This document shows positions 36,926 to 50,251 of a stretch of 64,000 nucleotides of DNA, one piece after another. The translations under genes and the position numbers were made by a program. Within the stretch, counting starts at the first letter, position 1. The number at the start of each line of letters is the position of its first letter. Source of the stretch: Linepithema humile (Eukaryota > Arthropoda > Insecta > Hymenoptera > Formicidae). The notes beneath the pieces were generated by a model. That model was not told where the DNA came from, did not search any database, and saw only the letters and a program-made list of their open reading frames with translations. The stretch lies in contig NC_090132.1 in assembly GCF_040581485.1 (NCBI RefSeq), positions 27,787,911 to 27,851,910 of the forward strand, given 5' to 3'.

Positions 36926-39910
36926 TTAATCTGACAAATCGCGATAATTATCGTTTATTACTGCCTCAGATCTGTTTTTCAATTTCAACCAATATTCTTT
37001 GATCATATCCGATCCGCGTTCACCGATCATGATTGTTGGCGCATTAGTGTTTCCACTTACAAGGTTTGGCATAATCGAGGCATCGATCACACGAAGCCCA
37101 GCTACGCCGTAAACTCTGAGTTGCGGATCGACGACAGCCTCGGGATCCCAGTAAGGGCCCATTTTGCATGTTCCAACCGGATGATAGATTGTGACGCTAT
37201 AATACCTGTAATATATAAAAAAAGTATTAGAGAGAGAAAGAAAGAGTGAGAAAAAGAAAGAGGGAGATCTAAGAATAAAAGTATATATTAAGGAAAAGAG
37301 AGGAGCGAAAACGTGAGTTTTAGAGCGTATAATTCAGCATTCGAACTTAATTCTGATAAGATGACAAAAGAAATTTTGAGCACACAAAATCAGACATGAT
37401 TGCCCTGTGTGCTCAAAAATTATACATGAATAATAGTCGCGTTCCTCCGTTGGTTGGCATTGATTTTTCTCGATTATAAAAGAATCTATATTAGCTTCCG
37501 ATTAGCGATCAAAAAACATGGTTTATTGTCGAAACAAATTTGACATCTTTGTTAAATTAAATAATTTGTCTTTCTTATCTAGATATTATATTTGACAAAT
37601 TCACACGATTTGCAATATCTTGTGATTTGACATGTGAGTGGTATAAGCAGATAGCAATAAGTTGCTAATATTGATTGATAAATATATAATTATCATTATC
37701 TGAGATATTTTACAAACCTAATCATGCATTCCCAGTACGGATCGGTATACATGGGAATGTGTTTGCATCCTGGAAATTGCTGCGAGTTCAGCTCGCTTCC
37801 GAAACGCTTAAAAGCTTTTGTTCTGCTGAGGGCCACGGCTATTTTTACTCCCTCGACCAGCGTGGCGATATCCTCCGGTTCCTTAAAATAGTTCGGATAG
37901 ATAAGGGGATGATCAAACGGGTCCTTGCTGCGCAACTTAATCATACCGCGACTCTTCGGTCGCAGCAACATGGGGATCACGCTCCACGTGTCCTTGTCGC
38001 TGATCGCCCCGAAGACGGCGTTGTAAAACTGCTTCGTTAATCCGTGCGCTTTTCTTATCTGCTTGCCGCCATCCGAATTGGTCGAGCCGGAAATAAAGTG
38101 CAGTTCGATATCGGGAAAATCTAACGAAACGTTCGCATATTTAGTGTTGACAAACGCGATGCCCTCGACACCTCCCGGCACCGTTAAGGGCCCGTCGTTC
38201 AGCATAGCGTATTGTATCACCGTCTGAATACTGTTCAAACGCTTTTCTACCATGGAAATCTCCTGATTGACCATGAACGCGAGTCCTCCCAGACCAATAT
38301 GGTCTTGAAGATTATAACCCACCTAGAAATGCAAGAGTTTAATGAAGTTCTTTTGTAATTTGCTATTATAACAAAGTAATTTACTTTTAACAATAGCATT
38401 TTGCGGCATGATTGATGTCGCTGCCAACACAAATTTTGGCGAAATAAAAATCAATTTATAATAGCAATATATTTTGTAAACTTAGTAAAATTATTTTCAT
38501 TAAATAAAATGAATATATATAATCCTTTTACTATCCATAATATAACTAACACATTTTGTTGACAGCGTAAAATTTGCTGTGCCAATAACTTCTTTTTTTT
38601 TGTATAGAAATTTAGGGGATTATTATTTCATGAAGTTATAGTGTAATAAAAATTTGTGTATAAATCTCCAAAGACTTGAAAGAACTTAGAAATTCTTGCA
38701 CTAACTTTGGAGTCTTGAATCACGGGAATTCCAAGTTCTCGCAGATGTTCCTGTGGTCCAATTCCGGACAGCATAAGTATTTGTGGCGAGTTTACCGAGC
38801 CACCGGAAACGATCACCTCCTTTTCCGCGCGTATACGAAATATCTTGCCGTCTCTGACAAATTCGACTCCGTAAGCGCGCTTCGATGTAGGATGCACTAG
38901 CACTTTGGTCGCATGCGCATGCATTGCTACTTGTAGATTTTTCCTGAGTCTGACTGGTCTAAGAAAGGCCTTTGCGACCGAGCAACGACTACCGTGCCTT
39001 ATAGTGGCCTGGGCGATCATGAAGCCGGTCTGATACTCGCCATTGATATCGCGATTTTGGTAGCCCATTTCTTGGCCGGATTGCACGAAGGCCGCCGCCA
39101 AAGGCGTGTGCCACGGCGCTTCTTGCACGGTTAAATATCCGTCACTGCCGTGATACGACGTCTGAACCAAGTACGGGTTTTGATTGTCCTCTGACTTCTT
39201 GAAATAGGGCAACAAGTCACGGAATGCCCAGCCAGGATTACCTTGCTCTTCCCACATGTCGTAATCTCGCTTGTTGCCTCTCAAATACAGCATATAATTT
39301 AACACACTTGAGCCGCCAATGACTTTGCCTCTAGGCCATAAGCAACGACCATTCTCCATGGCTGCAAATATATATATAATGACATAAAAAGAGAATGCTT
39401 TTTTGGATGTACAAAGAAAGAAAAACTGACGAAGGGATAACGAAAGAGTCATAAAAATACCTAAACAAACATCGTCTTGCGGCTCGGTCTTGTATTGCCA
39501 ATCTAGTTGGCTCAGTTGAAGATAACCGGCGAGCAGTGGCACATCTGAGAGCTCCGTTTCGTCACCACCCGCTTCCAATAGTAACACGTTCCAATCCTCA
39601 ATTTCAGAAAGACGGTTAGCGACTACGGCTCCTGATGCAGAGATTTTTTTATGTCACAATATCGAAGTAAAAGTTCTTTAAATTATTTGAAATTATAAAG
39701 AAAGATAAAGAAACCTGCCGAGCCGCCGCCTATCACTATAAAATCATACGACGGTAATATTATCTCCGACGGTACGTTAATTGGGTTAGCTTCATTGTCT
39801 AGAGTTTCGTATTGAAAGTAGAGAAGCGCCGCAGCGAGAACTGGAAAGAACCATGAAAATCCGCTGGAGGCCGAAGTCAAACCTCCTGTTAAAATGCTTT
39901 CGATATCCAT
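36926..39910 (-). CDS. GMC oxidoreductase, glucose dehydrogenase [FAD, quinone]-like, 5 exons, 635 aa
   Basis: FAD-dependent alcohol/sugar oxidoreductase of the glucose-methanol-choline family, which is expanded in insects; substrate unknown. Exons (minus strand): 39910-39715, 39631-39461, 39361-38706, 38322-37718, 37205-36926. The total is 1908 nt and all phases agree. An N-terminal hydrophobic segment (about residues 18-33, FSWFFPVLAAALLYFQ) suggests a signal peptide or anchor. The ADP-binding loop FIVIGGGSAG is at 57-66, the ribose-binding acidic motif LLLEAGGDE follows in exon 2, GMC signature 1 is PRGKVIGGSSVLNYMLYLRG (about 132-151), and signature 2 is GGSVNSPQILMLSGIGP (about 309-325). 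The catalytic His is His551 in YHPVGTCKMG, and the second active-site region is SGNTNAPTIMIGERGSDMI (Asn in place of the second His, common in insect and choline-dehydrogenase-like members). No lesion is seen. Upstream, a TATAAATTTCAG sequence just above 39945 could end a 5'UTR intron. The gene lies between the two DRAM copies. Confidence 0.95.
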
Positions 39911-42900
39911 TTTATTGCTTTTTCACCGTGCTTCTTTTTAATGAACTGAAATTTATAATATGACAGGCATGAGAGATATTATTATATCTGCTAATAATCT
40001 ACTAATTTACTAATAATTCCGTATATTGTTAATCTCTACATGCTATGGAGATTATGATTGTGATTTGATAAATAATGAATGTTGATAGCGCATGTTTTTA
40101 TTATCATATCGTATTTCATTAATTAAATATTGTAGTCGCAATGTGTTACAAGAGATGGATTTAGTCTTTGTGTTACATTTCACAGAAAATCAGTATATAT
40201 ACAACATCTTTATTGAAAACATCTAATTTATTTCTACGAACTGCTATAACAACGTACGTAACTGTTATTGTAAATTTTTTTGCAATACTTATTACAAACC
40301 GAAGTTGCACAACATTAAGAAAGAGAGAGGACATTGAATTATAAATAAAGATGAGAAAATTACGAGAAATATTGTTCGTATTAACATATAACAAACATGA
40401 AAAAAGTTCTCAACGAGATCTAAATAAAAAGAAGAGTTACACTGGCTTTCCATTTCTTGAAAAAGAATTGTTTAGAAACAGGATGGTTTTAATATATTTC
40501 ACGTAATAAAGCAAAATTCTCTAATAATTTTTATTTTTTATTATAAATATTTAATTACAACATTTCAATTCAGAACTTAAACATGGTAAAAAGATTATGA
40601 AAGAGTTATGTATAGAATGTTAACAGAGAAATGAAAGAGAGAAAGGGAATATTTTAATCATGTTCAAAAGAATTAATTTATAATGTAAAATACTTATGCT
40701 AAGTAAATTACACATTAGCATATCCTGTAAATTACATCCTTACCTTTTCAATCTTTGGTTAGGTTTTGTGAATATATATGGCATTTGATGATTTGCGAAG
40801 ATTAATATCACACAAGTTTTTAACGCACTGTAAGTCCAATACTATCAAAATACACATTATATTTATCACATTCTAAATAGATCCGACAAAGTGCTTTGAC
40901 AATTAAAGATGTGATCACTCTCAAATGATTCTTTCATCGCGCAATCGCATTGAAATAGAAATAAAATATCTTTACCGCGCGATACTGATGAGCTCAAATA
41001 AATTGCGTACTGAATTTGTGAACGGATCAATCAACGAGAAGAGAGGAAATAATGATTATTTGACGAAAAGCAAAGTAACACTAATCGCGACCTTGCTTCT
41101 GTCACGACTGCTCACATGCTATCCGCATTTCATTGAGAATGCTGTACTGGCTGGCTGTATACAGGTTTCCGAGCTCTTTAAGCCCCGCATTCGAGGTCAT
41201 TGACTCGCCCCTCTTTTTTCGATTTTTTCTTTCGTCCGCTTTATACCAATGTACCGGTCTCTCTTGTCGTTTGCTTAGTCCCGTTCTCCATTATCTCGTT
41301 CCCACTTTTTGTTTTAGAGGTCGCAGTTGAAAAGTCACGAAAGCGATATTAGAATGTTAAAAAATGAAATGTTAAAATATAATCATCAAAAATAAAATAG
41401 TTTGATAAATTTAAAGGAGAAATAAATCATCGATTACACATTACGTGACATATCTCACGTTCCCTTCGTACGGGATTTGAGCGTCATACGTTGCGATCTT
41501 ACGGTAAAGAATTCATCCGTTATTATGGGTGTTGGCCTACTTCTCGTTACTTGATTTAAGCATTCGTTGAATCGATCGTTTAGAATTATAAGGTAATCGA
41601 TGATATCATTGCCACGTGCAACCTAGATAGTAAATCTTTTTTAATTTGAATTTCACACATACATACGTGCGCATTTTTAATTTTAATATTTTTACGAGTT
41701 TTAATTTTTAAATTTGGCGTCATCAACGTTATAGCACTGTTAAATATATTTGTTATCGGTAAATTACTCTCATTCGATAGATACGATTTCTTTTTTACAA
41801 GAAAATATGTTACCATATGATATATCACTGCATAGCGTATTTTTTGTTGTCATTGTGGTTTTTATATAATTTTTTTTTTTAATTTTTAAAATTGGAGAGG
41901 TCTTTTAGTGAATTATTAAATGCAATTGGTTTATATTTTAAATTGAGTGTTTTTATATTAAGTTGATCTTATCGATCGCGTAATATGCGATACGTCGACA
42001 TCTGGTGCAAAAGATAAAGCAATGATAAAAATAATTTGATAATCGTCGCGAAAATATTGATTTATTTTCAAATTACGCAAAATATGTCTTACTATTATGA
42101 ATTTAATTACTTTTTTCCAATCTAATAACCACAGTTAAAGCACAAATTATGGTCACTAATTAAGTGCATAATAAATTGTACGAGTTTTTTGCTTGAACGT
42201 ATAAATGTATACTTCATCTAAACGCTACTTAAATATGACATTTTGATCCTTGAATTATAATGATGCACTTATCACCGAATACACAGTTATAACGCGCCCT
42301 GCAACTGTATTTAAATTAATGGGATCGTAAATAATCAGAGGTTTTAAAAAAAGGAAAGCTGGTGCGCGCTCACATGATGAACTTGTTATTTTTTTCTTAT
42401 TTTTGACAATATTATACATAATTGGATTTCTAAGTAATATCTCTTTTATGTTTTATTTTTTTTTCGCTGTAGAATCGATTATTGTCACTTTTTTCTTTTA
42501 CTTCTTTAATATGCATATAACATTCTGCTTGTTATTCTCTCGTTAATTTATCGCTTTCCTTGCGATAATCTTCAGAGATATATAAGATGTATTAAGTAGG
42601 GGTTTGAACTAAGTACAGCTAATAGCAGAAGAGAGCCTAACAAATCGATGTAGAAAAGAATTTACGTATCTTATGGCGGTGTCGCTTCCATTTTGTGCGA
42701 GGTCATCGTGCTCTCGATTTTATCCAAATACATTAACTAAAACAAAGTTATTTATAACATTAATATATTTTTGTTACAAATTTCATTATTTGTAACAATT
42801 ATTTTTTGTCAGTTACGAGGAAAACTATAAATAAATGTATATACAAATTGCTTTATCACTATCGTATTTTTTTCAAGATATAAAATTTTTAACAAATTTG

Positions 42901-43316
42901 AAATTAATTTTTTATTAATATAAATATCAAGACACTGATAGTTTTTAATTATAAATTTGATTTTTTTGAGTATTAAGATTTATCCATGCAAATCTGAAGA
43001 TACTAGAACCTTATTCTTCAGTTAAATTCAATCTGATTTGAATTTAATTAGATTTTAATTATAAGTTTAGTGATCAAAGTACTTGTTAATAAATATTAGA
43101 AAACTTCGATAAAAGATAATTTCTTATAAAATTCTCATTAAAAAAAATTGATCAAAGAATTTGTAAGGAAAATGATATGCGATGGCAACAGAGCATCTTG
43201 TATATTAAAGTTTTCAAATTTCAGAAAAAAATTTAACGATTACCATGCAAAAAATAAGATATAAAGCGTAATTTCTCAAATAAAATGATTGTTACTTCAT
43301 GAGTAACGGTAACTGA
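39911..43316. other. Intergenic stretch between the GMC gene and DRAM copy B
   Basis: AT-rich, without supportable coding sequence. It likely contains the GMC 5' untranslated region and promoter near 39.95 kb and the 3' end of DRAM copy B. Confidence 0.5.
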
Positions 43317-45994
43317 TCAAAGTACCGTAACTATGGGGTCTTCAAAGTTAATTAATCGAAATTCCGGAACGAAAGTAAGGAGAAACGCGCAATAGACGAT
43401 CGCGAGAATCCACTCGCATATGGTACTCGCTACGTGCCAGCCCCAACCACCATCCGCCGGCAGCCACTTCTTGTAATCGTTACCTGCGTAACAAGTGTAA
43501 TTTTTGCTTGAATTATTTTGAATTGTCAAAAATATCTAGCTTATTTTGAATACGACTTCATTTTTTATTTAACGATAGAGTTAAGTTTTTACGTAGATAC
43601 GTTTTTGCGTAACGTTTCAGGAATATTTAGCATTTAACCACTTTGCATACGAATAATTGAGAAATCTCACTCAATATGTTATGGATTATAAATATAAATC
43701 GTATAATATAATACATATGTGCCCACCTTGAAATTCAGACATCGAGATGTAACCAGGAACGATCGTAGCAATCGTCAGTATCAATGTGAGAGCCGAGAGA
43801 ATTGCGCGCACGTAAACAACTATGATGCCGTTCACGGCTGGTACCATTTTGTAGCTCACATACGTCTGAAAAAATTTATAATAATTATTTCGCGATAAAA
43901 AATTACTTTTTAAAATATTATGGTATTAGTATGTCCGCGAGAATGAGGATAAAATGGACCTGAATAGGATCTATACTTGCAGGATCTGTTCAAAAATGAA
44001 AGAAATGGAGAAAATATAAGAAAGACCAAATGATTAAATAAGAATACAAAAATATGACAATAGAATAATATAAAATATTAAAACAAATATAAAATAATAA
44101 AATACAATTAAGATAAAGATTGGAAAATTATAAACTACGAAAAAGGCCTTTGAATGTTGGATGTTGAGAGGAAGCCGCTTCGCGCTACTGCTTTAAGGAT
44201 AAATGTTCAATCGGCACTGCGCCAGAGAGCGGCTGCAAAATATTGTCGATAAATTAATATCTTTTCTCGCTTGTAAAGTACTTGCGGAAGAACGTAATTA
44301 TCCGCGTTACGGCGTACCTGAAGACAGAAATAGAGAGTGCCGGCAGAGAAGCAAGTCATCGCTCCCACCATATGAGCGGCGACTACGCGGGCTTCTTGAA
44401 AATTGGCGAGTATGTCGAGACCGAAGCAGGCGAGGATGCCGCAACATGCAGTCGCAACAACGACTCTTCTTCTTACGAGGTCGCGACCTCTCTCCGTTTG
44501 CCATTGCATTACTTGACGATGCCTGATGTAGACGCAGCATCCAACTGTGTGCGCGATGCAAATTGAATTTTTTATTATGTTCAAGCGAGACCTCGTTGAA
44601 AAGTCGCTTCTCCCTTTCTTTCTCTACTGTTATTATTGTTCGTCTATTTACTGTTATTGGCTATAAAATTATCTTTGATTATCGAAGATTAAGTTAAACA
44701 TTTAACTGATTAAGTATTACAATATTTTTGTGTGTATCTGTGTATTTAATATCTAATTAATTTTATTCAGATTATTTTTTCTGTAATATTTTTATCTAAG
44801 CAATTTTGCGGATTATCTTTGCAATCTTGGATTCTAAAGTATGAGATGAGTCTAAAAGTTAATTTAATTTAGTCTTCGAAATTTTGCGAGCGACATATAC
44901 ATACGCAAAAGAGCCGCGATGTTCAGGCATTGCGCAAATATGCAGGATTCCGGTGATAACGTGCCGGTCTCCGATATGTAAGGGAATCCAGGCACTACGT
45001 GGTCCCATTGCACCGATATGGTGTATCTGAAACATGAGCCGTTCATAAACTACGGACTCGTGTGGCGCGAGCGAGTATATAAAACGTTCGCATCAAGTTT
45101 CCTCGACTTTCTAGATCGTTCTCAAAGCTCTTTTACAATTAGCTCTTCGTTATGAATAATTCTGCGACATACATTTACTTTTTGAACAATTAATATTTGA
45201 AGATTTGACGTGAGCTGTAAAATAATTTTTCTTTTATCTCTGATCAATCAATTTACGTCAACATTCAAGATACTTATCTCAATTTTAATGAATAATTTGT
45301 AATATTTAAAATTATTTATATAATATCAAATCAGATATAAGTCAGTTTATTTGCTTTAAAAAGACCAAGCAAATGTGCTCTGTATCGATATGAAAAGGTA
45401 CACATACTTTCTGTTATTTCTGATATCGTGGCCTTGATGCAGCATGATTCAATCACAACATCATTCTCAATGCAAGAGAAATGTAAACTTTAAAATATGT
45501 GCTATTACGAAAACTATCAGTAATGTATCTATATTTTTTGATATCTTTCATCTTGTTTTCCAAACTCTGGGAATAAATTAAAAAAGTATCTTTATTAGTT
45601 TTTTTTGCCATTATTATTAATTAATTATCGATAGTGATTTACGTATTCAAATTGAGATTGCTCATGAATTCTAATTTTGCCTTATCGAAATTTAGTAATC
45701 AATTCTATATGAAAAAGAGAAAAAAAGAAAAATGATTGATTGAATGCAAGCAAGACTTAAATAAAATTTACTGAGAACGACGAATAAGCAGATAACGATT
45801 GAAAACAAGTTGCGAATTGAAAGTTTCAAATGCTTGAAGCAATATTCTTCGAAAAACTATAATATTTTAAATTTTGATTTGCGCAAAAATGTGTTTGTTA
45901 TCGCTCGAAAATTACGGACTTACGTAATCACGAACGTCACGGGAATTAAGATGAAAAGACTCAACGGTAATACGTGTAGTTTCCCGTACGCCAT
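43317..45994 (-). CDS. DRAM-type autophagy modulator (DRAM/TMEM150/Frag1 family), copy B, 5 exons, 241 aa
   Basis: Multi-pass membrane protein of the DRAM family. In vertebrates DRAM1/DRAM2 sit on lysosomal membranes and promote autophagy; that role here is inferred from family. Exons (minus strand): 45994-45924, 45026-44905, 44544-44318, 43865-43727, 43483-43317. The sum is 726 nt with GT-AG introns in matching phases. Diagnostic motif GFPYISETGTLSPESCIF (residues 37-54) lies in the first loop, followed by LNIAALL, IRHRQV, then GLDILANFQEARVVAAHMVG (family consensus GLSIVANFQ), a hydrophobic TYVSYKMVP...YVRAILSALTLILTIATIVPGY stretch, and DGGWGWHVASTICEWILAI with TFVPEF near the C-terminus. 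The start ATG was chosen as the first Met before a clear TM1 (LPLSLFILIPVTFVI). Length matches the usual 238-266 aa. Whether it corresponds to DRAM1 or DRAM2 cannot be settled; the PYIS motif looks DRAM2-like. Confidence 0.92.
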
Positions 45995-48900
45995 CCTCAC
46001 TTTGTCGCCCTCGGTACTGTAAGACACGGTCGTTTTTATCTCGCCTTGTTATCGTACGGTTCAGTGCGTCCTGCACCCGTGCCTGAACACATACTTCATT
46101 GGGATGATCAAGATTGGTGGTGAAACGATAGTCCGGGGTGATCGATGGTTTAAACGTTGAGAGAGGCAGGGAAGAATCACGAGTGGTTGGATTGATTGAG
46201 GGAGGGTTTGAAGTGACACATAGCTGAGTTTATAAAGGATCTAGACTGGAAGATGGCTAAGGATACTGTAGACAGGACCTTCCACGTGATTTATAATGCT
46301 GATCTCACCGACGGGTGCCGGGAATAGAAAATTATCTCCCATAATTATATCAAAATTCTAATAAATCTCTCGATGTACGAAGATGCATAGATGCATATCA
46401 TAAGCTCGTTACACAAAGTATCAAAAATTAAAACAGACCAAAGTGAAAGATCTTGTGATATTTAATTATGCAGTTACATTGTGGGCTAATAAATACGTCT
46501 AATTAGTTTGCGGATAATTAAAATTCAAAAAGATGGATTAAAATAAGGTTTATTACGATAAATTTCAAATAAAGTTCTATGCATACAAAATTAATTTTGC
46601 ATAATATTATTTAAGTTTATGTCGTATTATATACGTCTTTGCTAGAACAAGAAATGAGATATATCTTAAGGCTAAGAAAAGAAATTTATGGAGAAAAGAA
46701 AAATGCAATTATTTACAATCAAATATTGCGATGAAAACAAATTTGGGAACTTACTTCAAAAATTTTAAATGATGAAGTCTACGATGAAGTCTTTTTCGCA
46801 AGAATCACGACTTGTGTCATAGGGGCACTTAAAGCAACTATTCGCCTCTGCTACCTGACTGTGACTACCTCTTATCGTACGCACCGTAGCACATGGCACG
46901 CACACAATTGCGTGATAATTAACGTATAATACAAGACAATATGATATATGTGAACACGATTCTTAACTTCATTGTTCGAATATTAAGAATTTAAAAAAAA
47001 TTTAAAGTGTGCAAAATTACACTCTTTTTTTTTAATATTCTTAAAGTCTCGGAATTGATGTAAAAAAATTGATATTTTTTATCATCTTGTTTATAACATT
47101 CTTCACATTTCTCACTTTAATGCAAAATTTCTTGGTTCCGTATACAAGAGTCATTTATCTCTATTTTCAAAATCATTTTACAGTCTTCAATTAAAAAAAA
47201 AAGTACTGACAATCAGTTCGATCGATCTCTTATGATTCAGAGAGATATAATTCTTTGTCATCTAAACTGCTCGCGTATGAACGGCCGCGCGTAACGTAAC
47301 GCACTCATTTGAAACTAATAGGTGGACCAGGAATTTGTAATTAACGCGCCGCTATCGATATCACATCCATTGAAATGGTAATGGGGCCATTTCGCCGTGC
47401 TGTTTCTAACTCGATCCAATTTCAAGTTGTGTTACTGCATGCCGTGGCAATTTCATGCTGGTGAACATTTCAAACGTTCGTTATAATCGAAGAACACTTT
47501 TTTTTTAGAAACTCAAAAAATCTGTTACTGGGATGTTATAAAAAATGATGTACAAGAATTATGTATTTGAATCACATTTTTATATCAACAACATTACGAC
47601 AGTACAATATGTTCTATTCGATATTATTCTTGTCTCTATGATGCATTTAGCAGTTCGACACTTTACTACGCAGAAATTTGGTAGTGATTATTGTTTCGGA
47701 TATATTATACATATATCTTTATTTATTATATAAACAAATTTTTTTTTTTTTGTAAAATCTTAGGATACACTTTTGTGTTTAAAATGTATATAGGATATCA
47801 TATCTTAGGATATCAATTTTTGTGGGTAAAATATGGCAGTTTATATACGTTGAAGTCAGAAGTGATACAGAACATTCTTGCTTTCAACATCACAATTAAC
47901 ATTATATATTTATGTAGAGTTTTTTTTAAATATATTTCCTGTAATTAATGGCAGTAACATTTGAGAGTGTTTGTTTTAGACAGAAAATATTCATAATCCA
48001 AAAATAGGATATTGATTTTGTTTTTTCTTGTCTTTTAAATGGCAGTTAATTCATAATTATTATGTTGTTGATTTCTATATTAATTATGTAAATAATCAAA
48101 AGAGAATGCACGTCTTACACAGCGCATTTTGTCAATTATTTTTATTGCTTGAATGATCATTCGCATTTTTCAGTCAAATTTATGATATCTGTAAATGTTT
48201 ATGAACTTTGTTCTCAGATGCCTCAGTAATTAATTTTTATCGTTATGTTCGGCAGAAATATTGCAATATTGTTTGCAAAACATGGATGAATCTTTTTCAC
48301 ACATTAAGCAATGAAAGACGTGATTGTTATAGACATTATAATAATCTACATCGATTATATTATTGCATATTGCATTTCATAATTACGTAAGTGTATATAT
48401 ATATACACGGCATCAATGTCGAGTATTTACATTCTAATATAAATAGTTTGATAAATAAATAGTATTATATATTATCTGGAATCGATCGCCGTGTCTCGTC
48501 GTGGACTTGTGAGTTTCGAAAAATCATCATGTGCAACATATGTATATGTATATGCATCTTATATGTATATCTCCACGTGTGCTGTGTCTTCTAAAATGCG
48601 ATTGGACTAGTTTTCAAATCTTAAGCTAGCGTGTCTATGTACAAACGTTACTTCCCCCATTTGCACAATTAGTTTTTATTTACAATCGCAGCAAAAGTAC
48701 ATTAACATTTTAATATTTATAAAAATCGATTAAGATTAAAACAGTAAAATCCTTTTTTTTTTCTTTTTTTATTGAATTTTATTAAACAAATAAGTAAATT
48801 AAACAAGTCGGAATCAATTTATTAGAGAAAAATCTGTAAAAAAAAAAGCGAAACGGAAGATATGAGTCGAAACAAATTTATAAAGATTTCTGCCAACATC

Positions 48901-50251
48901 ATTCCGCTACGATTGTACTCGCAGTTGCATTATCAGCTGTAACAATTGTTTGTAAATTGCAATATTTGTACCAAAAGTTTGAGCTTACTATTTCATTTGT
49001 GTAACTAGTAAATCTCTATTTTCTGGAGTGTTTCAAGGCATAAAGCATAATGCCATCAGTAAATTAATTACAGCAGTAATGACAGATCATATTTTTATCT
49101 CAAACAATGAAGTAGCAGGAATTTTAGAGAAATAATACGCCGACGTGAGTCGAGGTTTGTTTTTGTGTGGACGGAACGTTTCCGTGGGTCCTCTCGTCGA
49201 AAGTCGACGTTATTGTCCTTAATTGCATCGCGAATCAAGTGACCTTTGTCACGAATTATTAGTCACGTTCTTGTCGTAAGCCGTCCTGATTAACATGTTA
49301 TTATGACTAACATCTCAATAAGCAAAATGTTAGCAATGTTGGCGAATTGACAACAATTGATCAAATTTATTGTCAATCTGATAATATTGCTAATATTTGG
49401 CTGTATAACGGATAATTTCTACAAGAACTTAAACAGATAATGAAGGAACAAAAATTGGAGTAATTAAGAACTTAAAATTAATTATTAATACATTTTGCAT
49501 GTAGCCACACGTCGACATTCCATATCTCGTTTTTTTTCCCAACAAACTTTCCACAATTCCCGTCAATTTTTTGAAAATATGCATATGATTATATTGAAAC
49601 TGCAGTCGAAAAGTTTGATGATAAATGTGATATAGATCACGTTTTTTTGCTTTTATTTCTTTCTAACATAAAAAAAATCGAACCAGACTTTTCACTGACT
49701 CGATAGACACAATTGTAAAAATGTAACGCGTTAAAAATGGACTTTTTTTAACCCTATACTTGGCAATATATATTATAAGATACACTTTGTTTTTGGATTA
49801 TTTAAACTTGAATTTTGTTGTATTACAATATGTCGAGATTTTTCGGTAGTTTGTCAGGTGGATCTATATTGATATTTTTTTCCGAGCATGTGTAATTTCA
49901 GGTTTTTGTATTTTTGAATTTCTTAGGCCTATTATTTCATTTAAGACGGTAAACTATAGTTATATGCACAACGACTATACCACTGCTACACACAAGTTTT
50001 TTTTTATTTTTATATATATATTTCTTTTTATTTTATTATATATTTAAATTTAATTTTAGGTTTATAAATTGCGTATTTCAGAAACATTACATTAAAAATA
50101 CGCTACAGATTATACATTTGTTCTTCACAATTGTGAAAATCGTCACAATTTTATCATATTTTTTCTTATTTTAAATTTACTCCTACGTTTATACTCTCAA
50201 TTTTGCCAAGTTTAGAGTTAATGACGCCTTGAGCATTATTCATGCTCGAGA
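45995..50251. other. Intergenic stretch between DRAM copy B and the transporter
   Basis: AT-rich, with the inverted repeat near 49.3 kb. TTTATT on the plus strand near 50.02-50.04 kb could provide AATAAA-type polyadenylation signals for the transporter. No gene seen. Confidence 0.5.
49327..49401. repeat. Imperfect inverted repeat, MITE-like
   Basis: The inner arms ATTGACAACAATTGA and TCAAATTTATTGTCAAT pair, and the outer GTTAGCAATGTTGGC pairs imperfectly with the complement of AATATTGCTAATATT. It shares the CTGATAATATTGC-type motif with the inverted repeat at 36.4 kb, which may be a related family. Confidence 0.45.

Noticed and set aside
40131..40160. Sequence resembling miR-33 (ATTGTAGTCGCAATG)
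   Set aside because: The match to the remembered mature sequence is partial and no convincing stem-loop surrounds it.
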